Source of the DNA: Pseudomonadota bacterium
Lineage (GTDB): Bacteria; Chloroflexota; Ktedonobacteria; Ktedonobacterales; JACDGC01
Direction of reading: 5' to 3'
DNA length: 23,132 bases
Assembly: GCA_021323815.1 (NCBI GenBank)
Contig: JAJPKG010000104.1
Coordinates: forward strand, 1-23,132
This document shows, in pieces, positions 15,198 to 22,320 of the stretch. The translations under genes were made by a program, and so were the position numbers. The notes under the pieces were generated by a model. It saw nothing but the letters and a program-made list of their open reading frames with translations, was not told the DNA's origin and ran no database searches. Position 1 is the first letter of the stretch; each line of letters opens with the position of its first letter.

Positions 15198-15811
15198 CGG
15201 CTATTCTCCGGATGTAAGTAGCGGTCGCGGAACTGGGCGCGGGCACGGCTGAGCGCCATGCGCGCGGCGGTGGGGGTCATCGCCAATAATGAAGCAATCT
15301 CGTCGAAGCTCAGTTGCTGCACGTCGCGCAGAATCAAGAGCGCCCGCGCTTTGGGAGGCAGTTCCAGCAAGATCTGTTGCACGAAGTCGCGCTCTACGAA
15401 GCGCACAGTGGGGTCGCTTCCCGCAGGGTCGTGATCCCCCAGCGGCACTGCCGCCCGGACGCCGCGTTGCTGGTCACGCAGGTGGTTCAGTGCCAGGTTT
15501 GTTGCCACGCGAAACAGCCAAGCCATCGGCTGCCGTGCTGCCTGCACTTCCGCGAAGTGCTGCCAGGCGCGGATGAAGGTTTCCTGGCACAGATCGCATG
15601 CGGTGGCATCATCGCCGACCATCCGCCACAAATAGCCGGTCAGACACGGCTCGTGTTGGAGAAAGAAGCGCTCGAAATCGGGCGAGAAGACGTTAGCCGC
15701 ATCTTTTTGCGCCTGACCTGCCAGCGTTGCGTCACGCGGTAGCGTCATTGCCAGCCAGCGTGCCGCCAGCGCTTGCAGTGTCGTTTTGCCTGTGGTTGTG
15801 CCCACATCCAT
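15194..15811 (-). CDS. ECF-type RNA polymerase sigma factor
   Basis: The roughly 205-residue protein directs RNA polymerase to promoters of a stress or envelope regulon. The region 2 core appears as C-D-L-C-Q-E-T-F-I-R-A-W-Q-H-F and W-L-F-R-V-A-T-N-L-A-L-N-H-L-R. Region 4 begins L-P-P-K-A-R-A-L-L-I-L-R-D with the helix-turn-helix L-S-F-D-E-I-A-S-L-L-A-M-T. No region 1 or 3 is present, as is typical of the ECF group. The start at 15811 is preferred because AGGTGAGG lies 11 bases upstream; an in-frame ATG at 15865 would add 18 residues without family resemblance. It is coupled to the anti-sigma gene by a four-base overlap. The gene diverges from rpmH. Confidence 0.92.
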   Translation of the reverse strand: MDVGTTTGKTTLQALAARWLAMTLPRDATLAGQAQKDAANVFSPDFERFFLQHEPCLTGYLWRMVGDDATACDLCQETFIRAWQHFAEVQAARQPMAWLFRVATNLALNHLRDQQRGVRAAVPLGDHDPAGSDPTVRFVERDFVQQILLELPPKARALLILRDVQQLSFDEIASLLAMTPTAARMALSRARAQFRDRYLHPENSR

Positions 15812-15865
15812 CAGTTGATTGTCCTCACCTGCAAGATGCGTTGTAGTGCATCCTTCTACTCTCAT

Positions 15866-15886
15866 GACACCACATCATGTGGGGTT
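15866..15886 (-). promoter_or_regulatory. Candidate operator/ECF autoregulatory promoter
   Basis: CCACAT-C-ATGTGG (15870-15882) is a perfect 6-bp inverted repeat around one base, with AC/GT pairs outside it. On the minus strand it sits between ACAAC (AAC at 15886-15884) and GTC (15868-15866), separated by 15 bases, an AAC...GTC arrangement like that of many self-controlled ECF promoters. Both readings are inferences. Confidence 0.3.
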
Positions 15887-15945
15887 GTAACATCTCAGCC
15901 GCCGTTAACCTCACAAGATCAGGCAAGGGCAAGAGTCCCGGCGGT

Positions 15946-15974
15946 TTGACAGCGCGGTGTCGGCAACGTATAAT
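15946..15974 (+). promoter_or_regulatory. Perfect-consensus sigma-70 promoter of the rpmH operon
   Basis: TTGACA at 15946-15951, exactly 17 bases of spacer, and TATAAT at 15969-15974. Both hexamers are full matches to the housekeeping consensus at the optimal spacing. Transcription should begin near 15981, giving a leader of about 130 bases before rpmH. Confidence 0.85.
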
Positions 15975-16000
15975 AAGATGCAATAGCCGTTTAATGTCAA

Positions 16001-16105
16001 TCCTGACTCTAGCAGTCAGGAGAGGACTGCAACACAACACGATAGCGTTATCGTGTAGGATAGAAGGAGGCGCGGCGACTCGCGGAACGCTCGATCCCAC
16101 GCCGC
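16001..16105 (+). promoter_or_regulatory. Structured rpmH leader with three hairpins and a displaced Shine-Dalgarno
   Basis: Hairpin 1 is TCCTGACT/AGTCAGGA (16001-16021, 8 bp). Hairpin 2 is ACACGATA/TATCGTGT (16037-16056, 8 bp, GCGT loop). AAGGAGG then stands at 16064-16070, and hairpin 3 is GCGGCG/CGCCGC (16072-16105) with a small inner GCG-GAA-CGC stem. The Shine-Dalgarno is 43 bases before the rpmH ATG, too far for normal use, but folding hairpin 3 removes 34 of them and leaves about 9. That would make rpmH translation depend on this fold. Stems are read directly; function is inferred. Confidence 0.5.
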
Positions 16106-16113
16106 TGACCATA

Positions 16114-16251
16114 ATGAAACGAACCTATCAGCCCAAACGGATCCCCCGGCTCCGCACGCATGGCTTCCTCAAACGGATGTCCACGCGCAACGGACGCCGC
16201 GTGTTGAAATCGCGCCGCGCGAAGGGTCGCTGGCGCTTGACGGTGGACTAG
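16114..16251 (+). CDS. rpmH: Ribosomal protein L34
   Basis: The 45-residue, strongly basic protein M-K-R-T-Y-Q-P-K-R ... H-G-F-L-K-R-M-S-T ... R-A-K-G-R-W-R-L is an unmistakable L34 of the large ribosomal subunit. The start at 16114 is fixed by the universal M-K-R-T-Y-Q-P beginning. No ribosome binding site lies in the usual window; the nearest is the AAGGAGG 43 bases upstream, across a hairpin. rnpA follows 8 bases after the stop, the usual order. The neighbour on the other side is an ECF sigma gene and not dnaA. Confidence 0.97.
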   Translation: MKRTYQPKRIPRLRTHGFLKRMSTRNGRRVLKSRRAKGRWRLTVD

Positions 16252-16259
16252 GCGGCGCG

Positions 16260-16679
16260 GTGTCGCGGTTTGGGCGCGCGCTGCGGTTGCGCTCCCCAGC
16301 GGATTTCGCGGCGGTGCGCGCGCAAGGGCGCACGCTGCATTTCCCCTCACTGGCGCTAGGCTGGCGGGCCATTGAGCTGCCCCACAACCAATATGGATTC
16401 GTGGTGGGCAAACGGGTAGGCAAAGCGGTAACGCGCAATCTGGTGAAGCGCCGCTTGCGCGCCATCATCCAGCAGATGCAACCGGAAATCGCCACCAGCC
16501 ATGCCATCGTCATCACCGCCAAACCCGCTGCGGCGGGCCGCACCTTCGCCGAGCTTCAGAGCGAGGTGCAACAGGCACTCACACGCGCGAAACTCTGGTC
16601 CGGTTCGGGAAAAACGAACCAGGCCGCATCACAGGCGCAGGCCCCCATCGCGCGCGATCCCTCGGAGGGGTCAGCATGA
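16260..16679 (+). CDS. rnpA: Ribonuclease P protein component
   Basis: RnpA assists the catalytic RNase P RNA in removing 5' leaders from tRNA precursors. The 139-residue basic protein starts at GTG 16260 behind AGGCGG. It has the N-terminal L-R-S-P-A-D-F-A-A-V-R segment and the RNR signature region V-G-K-R-V-G-K-A-V-T-R-N-L-V-K-R-R-L-R (about residues 49-67). The C-terminal 25 or so residues are a non-conserved Gln/Ala-rich extension. Its stop overlaps the yidD start by four bases (ATGA), indicating coupled translation. Confidence 0.95.
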   Translation: MSRFGRALRLRSPADFAAVRAQGRTLHFPSLALGWRAIELPHNQYGFVVGKRVGKAVTRNLVKRRLRAIIQQMQPEIATSHAIVITAKPAAAGRTFAELQSEVQQALTRAKLWSGSGKTNQAASQAQAPIARDPSEGSA

Positions 16680-16888
16680 AGTATCTTGGTCTTGGGTTAA
16701 TCAGAATCTATCAGCATACCTTCTCGCTGTTGATGCCGTCATCGTGCCGGTTCACACCCTCATGTTCTCAATATGGATATGAGGCAATTGACCGGTACGG
16801 GTTGTGGCGCGGCGGATGGATGACACTGAAACGCATTGGTCGGTGTCATCCTTTTTATAAAGGCAGCCTGTACGATCCGGTACCCTGA
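16676..16888 (+). CDS. yidD: Membrane protein insertion efficiency factor YidD
   Basis: YidD is a small membrane-associated protein that helps insertion through YidC. The 70-residue product has an amphipathic N-terminus with I-R-I-Y-Q, then C-R-F-T-P-S-C-S-Q-Y and E-A-I-D-R-Y-G. R-I-G-R-C-H-P-F and the terminal Y-D-P-V-P complete the signature, with all three conserved cysteines present. The length is typical. It is translationally coupled to rnpA and precedes yidC. Confidence 0.95.
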   Translation: MKYLGLGLIRIYQHTFSLLMPSSCRFTPSCSQYGYEAIDRYGLWRGGWMTLKRIGRCHPFYKGSLYDPVP

Positions 16889-16897
16889 CTGCTCAAC

Positions 16898-16912
16898 GGC
16901 GCAGCTTGCGCC
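16898..16912 (+). other. Small hairpin in the yidD-yidC gap
   Basis: GGCGCA (16898-16903) and TGCGCC (16907-16912) form a 6-bp stem with a GCT loop. Without a T-run it is probably not a terminator; it may adjust processing or read-through into yidC. Confidence 0.3.
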
Positions 16913-16951
16913 TGACGCCGCAACGGCGACGACATCTCTGGGAGGTTTCCC

Positions 16952-18187
16952 GTGCAACTCATCGGTGATTTGTTTCATTATCTGTTTCAAGAGCCGATCT
17001 ATAACCTCTTGATGCTGATCTATGGGATCATCCATAGTTTCTGGCTCTCCATCGTGGTCATGACGCTCTTGCTGCGCACCGCGCTGGTGCCGCTGGTCTT
17101 CCGCCAGTTGCGCTCCACCAAAGTGATGCAGGAATTGCAGCCGCAAATCCAGAAGATTCAGCGGGAATATCGCGCTGAGCCGCTGGTGATGCAGCAGAAA
17201 TTGAGCGCGCTGTATAAAGAGCATAATTATAATCCCTATGCCAGTTGTTTGCCATTGTTGATTCAGTTGCCGTTCATCTATGGCCTGTATGGCGCTTTTA
17301 ACTCGATCTTGCGTGGCCATCCCAAACCCTCGGACCTCAACGACGCGCTCTATCCCTTCATGCGCCCGATCTTTGGCCCGAACGGGCTGACGCATCTGCC
17401 CGATACGCATTTCCTGGCCATCTCCCTGGCGCAAGCGGACCCCACGCACATCCTGCCGATTCTGGCGGCGCTGCTGACGTTCATCCAGTTGCGCATGTCG
17501 CTGCGGCGTAACCAGAATCAGATGCAGACGAACCGCCCCGCTGGCGCGCCGGACCCCAACGCGGCGACGATGAAGATGATGCAATACATCATGCCGCTCT
17601 TCACGCTTTTCATCGCCTGGTCCTTCCCTTCCGGCCTGGCGCTCTACTGGATCGTGACGTCGGCATATAGCGTGGTGCAGCAATACTTCTTCAATGGCCG
17701 CAACTTCGGCGGCTTGTTCGAGGGCATCCCCGGCCTGGAACACCTTGTTCCCCAACCGCAGGTGGCAGTGGCTACCCCAAACGGCAGCAAGGTGGTGGAT
17801 AGCACGCTGAGCGCGCCCACGCCCGGCAGCAATCATCCTCGGGCGCGCGTGGTGGAAGAAAAGACGCCGGAAAAGAACGGCAGCGAGAAGGCCACCGCGC
17901 TGCGCGCTCTGCCCGCAGCCAATGACACGCCGCGCACAACCGGCACCGCTAATCGCCCGGCACCGCGCCCGGCTGCCAAACCGGCCACGACGCGCACGCC
18001 CACCACGCCAAATGCCAGGAAAGGCAGCGTGCGGCTGGTGACGCCCCAGGCGAATGGCGCAAGCAGCAACGGCAGCGTGCCGGTGACGCATATTCCCAAG
18101 ATGACCACCAGCGCCACGCCGCGCGTCAGCACCGTCAAACCCAAACCATCGAGCACGACTCGCCCCAAGAAGAAGGGTGGTAAATAG
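16952..18187 (+). CDS. yidC: Membrane protein insertase YidC
   Basis: YidC inserts and folds membrane proteins, alone or with Sec. The 411-residue protein starts at GTG 16952 with GGGAGG 7 bases upstream. The first 240 residues form the five-span YidC/Oxa1 core without the large outer domain of Gram-negative YidC. Visible are F-W-L-S-I-V-V-M-T-L-L-L-R-T with its Arg in the hydrophilic groove, the charged coiled-coil C1 loop (V-M-Q-E-L-Q-P-Q-I-Q-K-I-Q), and P-L-L-I-Q-L-P-F-I-Y-G-L-Y. M-P-L-F-T-L-F-I-A-W-S-F-P-S-G-L and Y-W-I-V-T-S close the core. The last 150 residues are a low-complexity Ala/Pro/Thr tail ending K-K-K-G-G-K, likely ribosome-binding. jag starts 3 bases after its stop. Confidence 0.95.
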   Translation: MQLIGDLFHYLFQEPIYNLLMLIYGIIHSFWLSIVVMTLLLRTALVPLVFRQLRSTKVMQELQPQIQKIQREYRAEPLVMQQKLSALYKEHNYNPYASCLPLLIQLPFIYGLYGAFNSILRGHPKPSDLNDALYPFMRPIFGPNGLTHLPDTHFLAISLAQADPTHILPILAALLTFIQLRMSLRRNQNQMQTNRPAGAPDPNAATMKMMQYIMPLFTLFIAWSFPSGLALYWIVTSAYSVVQQYFFNGRNFGGLFEGIPGLEHLVPQPQVAVATPNGSKVVDSTLSAPTPGSNHPRARVVEEKTPEKNGSEKATALRALPAANDTPRTTGTANRPAPRPAAKPATTRTPTTPNARKGSVRLVTPQANGASSNGSVPVTHIPKMTTSATPRVSTVKPKPSSTTRPKKKGGK

Positions 18188-18190
18188 CAT

Positions 18191-19147
18191 ATGGACTCCG
18201 TCGAGGCATCGGGCAAATCCATTGATGATGCCATCCTGCAAGCGCTGGCGCGCCTGGGCCGGCGACGCGACGAAGTGGAAGTGGCTGTGTTGCAGGAGCC
18301 CAGCCGAGGCGTGCGCGGCGTGGGCGCGCGTGAAGCCCGCGTGCGCGTCTGGCTCAAGAAGCCCAAATCCGCCACGCCGCCGCAGCGTTCTGCCGGCGCG
18401 GTGCTGACTCCCGATCTGGCCGCGCAATGGATCGGCGATCTGGAAGAAGAGGAAGCCCCGCCTGCGCCGCCGCAACCACCCCAGCGCGTTCCTTCCGCCT
18501 TTCGGCCACCACCGCCGCCCGCTCGCGCGCCCGTCTATGACAACGAAGAAGAAGAGTTTGAGGACGACGAGGAAAGCGTTCCCCCCCCGGTGACGCAACC
18601 CCAGCGCCGCCCTTCTTCCATTGCTCCGCGCCTTCAGGCTGGCTATGAAGACGCGGAGGAAGAAGAGGCTGCCCCCGTCACTGACGAAGTCGCCCGCACC
18701 GCCCTGGAGATCTTGCGCACCCTGCTGCGCCACATGAATCTGCAAGTCGCTGTCGAGATCGCGAACGACGATCCGCTGACGCTGAACATGCGCACCAACG
18801 ATGAAAACCTCAAGGGGATTTTCATAGGCCGGCGCGGCGAAACGCTGGCAGCCATGCAATTGATCGTCAATCTGATGCTCAACCGCAAGCTGCAAGACCG
18901 CTTTCACGTCATTGTGGATATCGATCACTACCGGCAACGGCGCGACGAGAATCTGCGGTCACTGGCCCTGCGTGTGGCCCAGCAGGTGCAACAGTCGCAG
19001 CGGTCGATGATGCTGGAACCGATGACGCCCTATGAGCGCCGCATCGTCCACCTGACGCTGCAAGACCAGCCGAATGTGACGACGCAGAGCACCGGCGAGG
19101 GCGACCAGCGGCGCGTGGTCATCTCGCTCAAACGCCCCGGACGCTGA
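18191..19147 (+). CDS. jag: Jag/KhpB RNA-binding protein (Jag-N, KH, R3H)
   Basis: KhpB/Jag is a cytoplasmic RNA-binding protein linked to cell division and envelope growth, almost always encoded after yidC. In this 318-residue protein residues 1-55 form the Jag-N domain (S-G-K-S-I-D-D-A-I-L-Q-A-L). A long acidic and Pro-rich linker spans about 60-165. The KH domain carries G-R-R-G-E-T-L in the RNA-gripping G-x-x-G loop, and the R3H domain follows with Y-E-R-R-I-V-H, keeping the Arg-x3-His pair. The linker is longer than in most homologues. It is tightly packed between yidC and the PfkB-type kinase gene. Confidence 0.92.
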   Translation: MDSVEASGKSIDDAILQALARLGRRRDEVEVAVLQEPSRGVRGVGAREARVRVWLKKPKSATPPQRSAGAVLTPDLAAQWIGDLEEEEAPPAPPQPPQRVPSAFRPPPPPARAPVYDNEEEEFEDDEESVPPPVTQPQRRPSSIAPRLQAGYEDAEEEEAAPVTDEVARTALEILRTLLRHMNLQVAVEIANDDPLTLNMRTNDENLKGIFIGRRGETLAAMQLIVNLMLNRKLQDRFHVIVDIDHYRQRRDENLRSLALRVAQQVQQSQRSMMLEPMTPYERRIVHLTLQDQPNVTTQSTGEGDQRRVVISLKRPGR

Positions 19148-19153
19148 GCCACC

Positions 19154-20020
19154 ATGCCGCCGGATATTGTGCTGGTGGGCCATCTCGCCCAAGATCTGCA
19201 ACCCGATGGCAGCTATCGCCTGGGGGGAACCGTCACCTATGCCGCGCTGCTGGCCTCGCGCCTGGGCCTGCGGCCCGGCATCGTCACCAGCGCCCCGCAA
19301 GCGGATCTCGCGCAACTGGCCGCGTTGATCCCTGATCTGCAACTGGCTGCCGTTCCCGCGCCGACCCCGACGATCTTCGAGAACCGCTATCACGACGGTC
19401 AGCGCCGGCAATTTTTGCGCGCCCGCGCCGCCCCGCTCGCCGCCGATGCCATCCCGCAGGAATGGCGCGCTGCCCCCATCACCTTGCTCGGCCCCATCGC
19501 CGATGAGATCGCGCTCGATGTCGCCGCGTGCCTGGAGAGCGTGCAGCGCGCCGCGACGCCGCAGGGCTGGCTGCGCAGCTGGGGCGAGGATGGCCGCGTC
19601 TTTCCCGTTCCCTGGCGCTCCGCCGGCAGCATCCTTCCACATCTGACGGCGATCATTCTCAGCGTGGAAGATCTGGCCATTGCCGCCGGAGCAGCAGACG
19701 CCACCGCGACGGTGGAAAGCTGGGCGCACCAGGTGCCGCTGGTCGTGCTCACCGACGGACCGCGCGGGGCGACGCTGTGGCAGCACGGCGCGCGGCAGCA
19801 TATCCCCGCGTTTCCCGTCACTGAGGTTGACCCCACCGGCGCGGGTGATTGCTTCGCCACTGCGTTCCTCATTGCGCTGCACCGCGCAGGCGACGCCCCC
19901 TCCGCCGCGCGCTATGCGCATGCCGCCGCGTCCTTCGTGGTGCAATCACCCGGCACAGCGGGCATCCCCTCGGCTGAACAGGTCGCGGCACGGCTGGCTG
20001 AAATGGTGAAGCTATCCTAA
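19154..20020 (+). CDS. PfkB/ribokinase-family sugar kinase
   Basis: PfkB-family enzymes phosphorylate sugars or nucleosides with ATP. The 288-residue protein has the N-terminal G-G-T-V-T-Y-A-A-L-L-A-S-R-L-G segment and the diagnostic C-terminal D-P-T-G-A-G-D-C-F-A anion hole with its catalytic Asp (second D), near residues 226-235. The sugar cannot be read from the sequence. Its ATG is 6 bases after the jag stop, so it is probably transcribed with the yidC-jag block although it has no known link to it. It is slightly shorter than ribokinase. Confidence 0.88.
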   Translation: MPPDIVLVGHLAQDLQPDGSYRLGGTVTYAALLASRLGLRPGIVTSAPQADLAQLAALIPDLQLAAVPAPTPTIFENRYHDGQRRQFLRARAAPLAADAIPQEWRAAPITLLGPIADEIALDVAACLESVQRAATPQGWLRSWGEDGRVFPVPWRSAGSILPHLTAIILSVEDLAIAAGAADATATVESWAHQVPLVVLTDGPRGATLWQHGARQHIPAFPVTEVDPTGAGDCFATAFLIALHRAGDAPSAARYAHAAASFVVQSPGTAGIPSAEQVAARLAEMVKLS

Positions 20021-20049
20021 GACTGCTCTTATCCAGCTTGTCTTGCCCC

Positions 20050-20078
20050 TTGCGCTCTCAACCGTAACCCGATACAAT
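20050..20078 (+). promoter_or_regulatory. Candidate sigma-70 promoter for the 20188 gene
   Basis: TTGCGC (20050-20055), a 17-base spacer and TACAAT (20073-20078) match four and five of six consensus positions. The leader would be about 100 bases. Confidence 0.5.
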
Positions 20079-20187
20079 GAGCATCACAGCCGTTCGCATG
20101 ACCCAGAGCAAGAGCATGTTGAGCGGCGTAGATGGAATCATCCGCAGGTAGAGATGCCACAGTGTCGTGGCAGAGAGAGGGAATCCG

Positions 20188-21327
20188 ATGTCTGATGCTC
20201 CCACCCCGTCGTCTTCTCCCGTGACAACGGAAAACAGATCCGCAACCGGCCCACGCGGCAGCATGGGGCTGGCCATCGCCGCTGTCATCGTCGGCGTGTT
20301 GCCATTGCTGGCGCTGGCGCTCGGCGGGGCAATCAAGCTCGAATCGCTGGGTGCCGTGACCACAGCGGTCTATGCGGGCATTGCGCTGACCGCCGCCGGC
20401 TTCATTCTGGCGCTTGCCGCCACCATCGTGAACGCGCGCGGTTTGGCGCACGGCTCCATCCTCAAAACCGCCATTTCCGGTGTGATGCTCGTCGTCATGG
20501 TGCTTTTCAGCGCGCTGGTGGTCATCCCGCGCGTCAGCAACATCCAGAACTTGCAAAACACCATCGTGCCGTTCGCCGAGAAGATCCGCGACAACTGCAA
20601 GACGCCGCTGAACACCGAGACGGATCACTATAAAAAGGTCCTGGCAGATACGCCTTCCATCTCGGCCAGCGAGGATCCGGCAACCATCGTCCAGCAATTA
20701 GGTACGTTTGCCACAGCGCTGTCTGCGGACATTCACATGTTCCAGCAAGACGCGCAAAACCTGCAAACCAATCTGACGAACCTGCAAAACCTGTCGGTGC
20801 CGGTGAGCAAATATCAGGCGTTGCATGACGGCTGCATCAAAGATGTCCAAAGCACCATCGCGTTCTTGAACAGCACATCGGGCGTGCCAACCGACCAATT
20901 CCTGCAAACCATCACCGGCCCGAACGGCATTCCCGCCTTGCCCGACAGCATCATGCCCAAAGCGGCCAAACCAATTGCCATCGCATTGGTGAAAGCGAAC
21001 ACGCCGGCCTCGTACAGCGCCACCGGCCTCTTGCAGGCCGCCGCGCAATATGCGACCTGCGCTAATCCATTCGGCACGTGCAGCGTGCAACTCACCATCC
21101 CCCCCGGCGTTCCCGCCAGCGCCATCACCTCAGATTTCAAGACGGTGTATTACGTGGTGCTTGGCGGCGGCTATGCCCAATTCGTGCAGGGCGCGATGAC
21201 CCAGGCCGCCAATTCGACCGATCCGCAACTCACCGCAGAGGGCAACCAACTGACGCAGGATATCAAGGATACGCTGCGCAACAACCTGGCCCCGCTGAAC
21301 GTGGACGTGGATAAGATCGTGCAATAA
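20188..21327 (+). CDS. Membrane protein of unknown function with long outer helical domain
   Basis: The 379-residue protein starts at ATG 20188 behind GAGAGGG; an upstream in-frame start at 20167 lacks a site. A short Ser/Pro-rich N-terminus is followed by three hydrophobic spans (about residues 28-45, 56-78 and 90-112), the last with V-M-L-V-V-M-V-L-F-S-A-L-V-V. The remaining 265 residues are Gln/Asn/Leu-rich with coiled-coil character (N-I-Q-N-L-Q-N-T, N-L-Q-T-N-L-T-N-L-Q-N-L) and contain four Cys that could pair outside the membrane. No family is recognised. The arrangement suggests a cell-surface or sensor-like helical protein, but no function can be assigned. Confidence 0.75.
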   Translation: MSDAPTPSSSPVTTENRSATGPRGSMGLAIAAVIVGVLPLLALALGGAIKLESLGAVTTAVYAGIALTAAGFILALAATIVNARGLAHGSILKTAISGVMLVVMVLFSALVVIPRVSNIQNLQNTIVPFAEKIRDNCKTPLNTETDHYKKVLADTPSISASEDPATIVQQLGTFATALSADIHMFQQDAQNLQTNLTNLQNLSVPVSKYQALHDGCIKDVQSTIAFLNSTSGVPTDQFLQTITGPNGIPALPDSIMPKAAKPIAIALVKANTPASYSATGLLQAAAQYATCANPFGTCSVQLTIPPGVPASAITSDFKTVYYVVLGGGYAQFVQGAMTQAANSTDPQLTAEGNQLTQDIKDTLRNNLAPLNVDVDKIVQ

Positions 21328-21352
21328 TCCTCGCAGGGGTGCGCTCATTGCA

Positions 21353-21406
21353 CCCAACTTCCGCCGGGGACAGCATGTCCCCGGCTCGGAAAAGACGCCT
21401 GTTGGG
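21353..21406. repeat. Dispersed palindromic repeat, copy 3
   Basis: GCCGGGGACA (21363-21372) and TGTCCCCGGC (21376-21385) give a perfect 10-bp stem with a GCA loop, followed by TCGGAAAAGACGCC as in copy 2. An outer CCCAAC (21353-21358)/GTTGGG (21401-21406) pair encloses it. It lies 25 bases after the gene end and could also stop transcription. Confidence 0.65.
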
Positions 21407-21609
21407 CTGGTGCCCGGCGTTCGCAGCAAACCCAGTGTCTTGCTCGTGACTTGCCTTGCTGGTGTGATGCACCGCGCATTTCCCTGCCCCAAAAGCGCCC
21501 CCCTCTAGATTCTTTGCCCGCGAGGATGTATACTGCGGAAAAGGATCGTTGTGCCGCAGCGCGAGATCCAGCGTACGCCCGCACCGTGCGGAGAGGAAAA
21601 CGAAGAATT
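21407..21609. other. Upstream region of the 21610 gene
   Basis: No gene is supported, although the downstream frame is open from 21451. A -10-like TATACT lies at 21529-21534 with no good -35, so a promoter here is possible but weak. GGAGAGG precedes the 21610 start by about 14 bases. Confidence 0.3.
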
Positions 21610-22308
21610 ATGGCAACAACCGCGAAAACCCGCCCAGCAACGGGCGGCGCATCCACCACCAAGAAGGCTGCCGCTGCACCGGCTGCCACGCCGGAAAAAC
21701 CCGCCACGTTAGGAGCCGGTCTGAAGAGCCTGTTCATGGGAAACACTGCGCAAGGGGGAACGCGCCCGCAGACACCGGGCATGGGCCGCTTCTTCATGGG
21801 CATGATGATCTATCTTTTCGTGTCCTATTTGATGCAGTTCGTTCTGGCGGTGTTGAACGTCAAGGTATTTCATTACGCGCTCACCAACACCGTGCTCATC
21901 AGAAAGTTGCCCCTGCTTGGGGATCTCAACGTCATGAGCCTGATTTTCATCCTTATCCTGGTCGGCGTGCTGTGGGGCTTGTATAAATTCAAGATTTTGC
22001 CGTCCAACGCGGATCTGCGGGCGCAAGGCCAGGCGATGGCGGCACAGAGAGCCGGCGCGAAGGGCGCGACAGCCGCCAAAAGCGGCGCGGCGGCGAAAAA
22101 TGCCGTCACCGGCAAGAGTTCGGTAACGACCAAAAACGCCGCTGTCAAGAAATCCGCGACGGCCAGGCCCACCAGCACCGGCAAGCTCGCCGCTGCCGGC
22201 GCAGACGCCAAAGGCGCGAAAGTCGCTGAGCCGGGCGAAAACGACGATCTCTATGCCCAGGTGCGGGCGCAACGGTTGGCTGCCGCGCGCAAAGCCCGCA
22301 AGCGATAG
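21610..22308 (+). CDS. Two-span membrane protein with Lys/Ala-rich tail, unknown function
   Basis: The 232-residue protein starts at ATG 21610. Residues 1-55 are Ala/Thr/Lys-rich. Two hydrophobic spans follow at about 60-88 (G-M-M-I-Y-L-F-V-S-Y-L-M-Q-F-V) and 108-130 (V-M-S-L-I-F-I-L-I-L-V-G-V-L). The last 100 residues are a Lys/Ala/Thr-rich tail (A-A-A-K-N-A-V-T-G-K) resembling histone-H1-like tails in composition. Both ends are probably cytoplasmic and basic, so binding of RNA, DNA or ribosomes is possible, but nothing in the sequence proves it. No family is recognised. The AhpD-like gene starts 12 bases after its stop, suggesting co-transcription. Confidence 0.7.
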   Translation: MATTAKTRPATGGASTTKKAAAAPAATPEKPATLGAGLKSLFMGNTAQGGTRPQTPGMGRFFMGMMIYLFVSYLMQFVLAVLNVKVFHYALTNTVLIRKLPLLGDLNVMSLIFILILVGVLWGLYKFKILPSNADLRAQGQAMAAQRAGAKGATAAKSGAAAKNAVTGKSSVTTKNAAVKKSATARPTSTGKLAAAGADAKGAKVAEPGENDDLYAQVRAQRLAAARKARKR

Positions 22309-22320
22309 GAATTCGTTGCC

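Noticed and set aside
15812..16113. Replication origin beside rpmH
   Set aside because: No cluster of TTATCCACA-like DnaA boxes or AT-rich unwinding stretch is seen; TTATCGTGT at 16048-16056 belongs to a hairpin.
16760..18937. Long minus-strand open frame of 725 codons
   Set aside because: It is antisense to yidD, yidC and jag, all clearly real, and its composition is that of a shadow frame.
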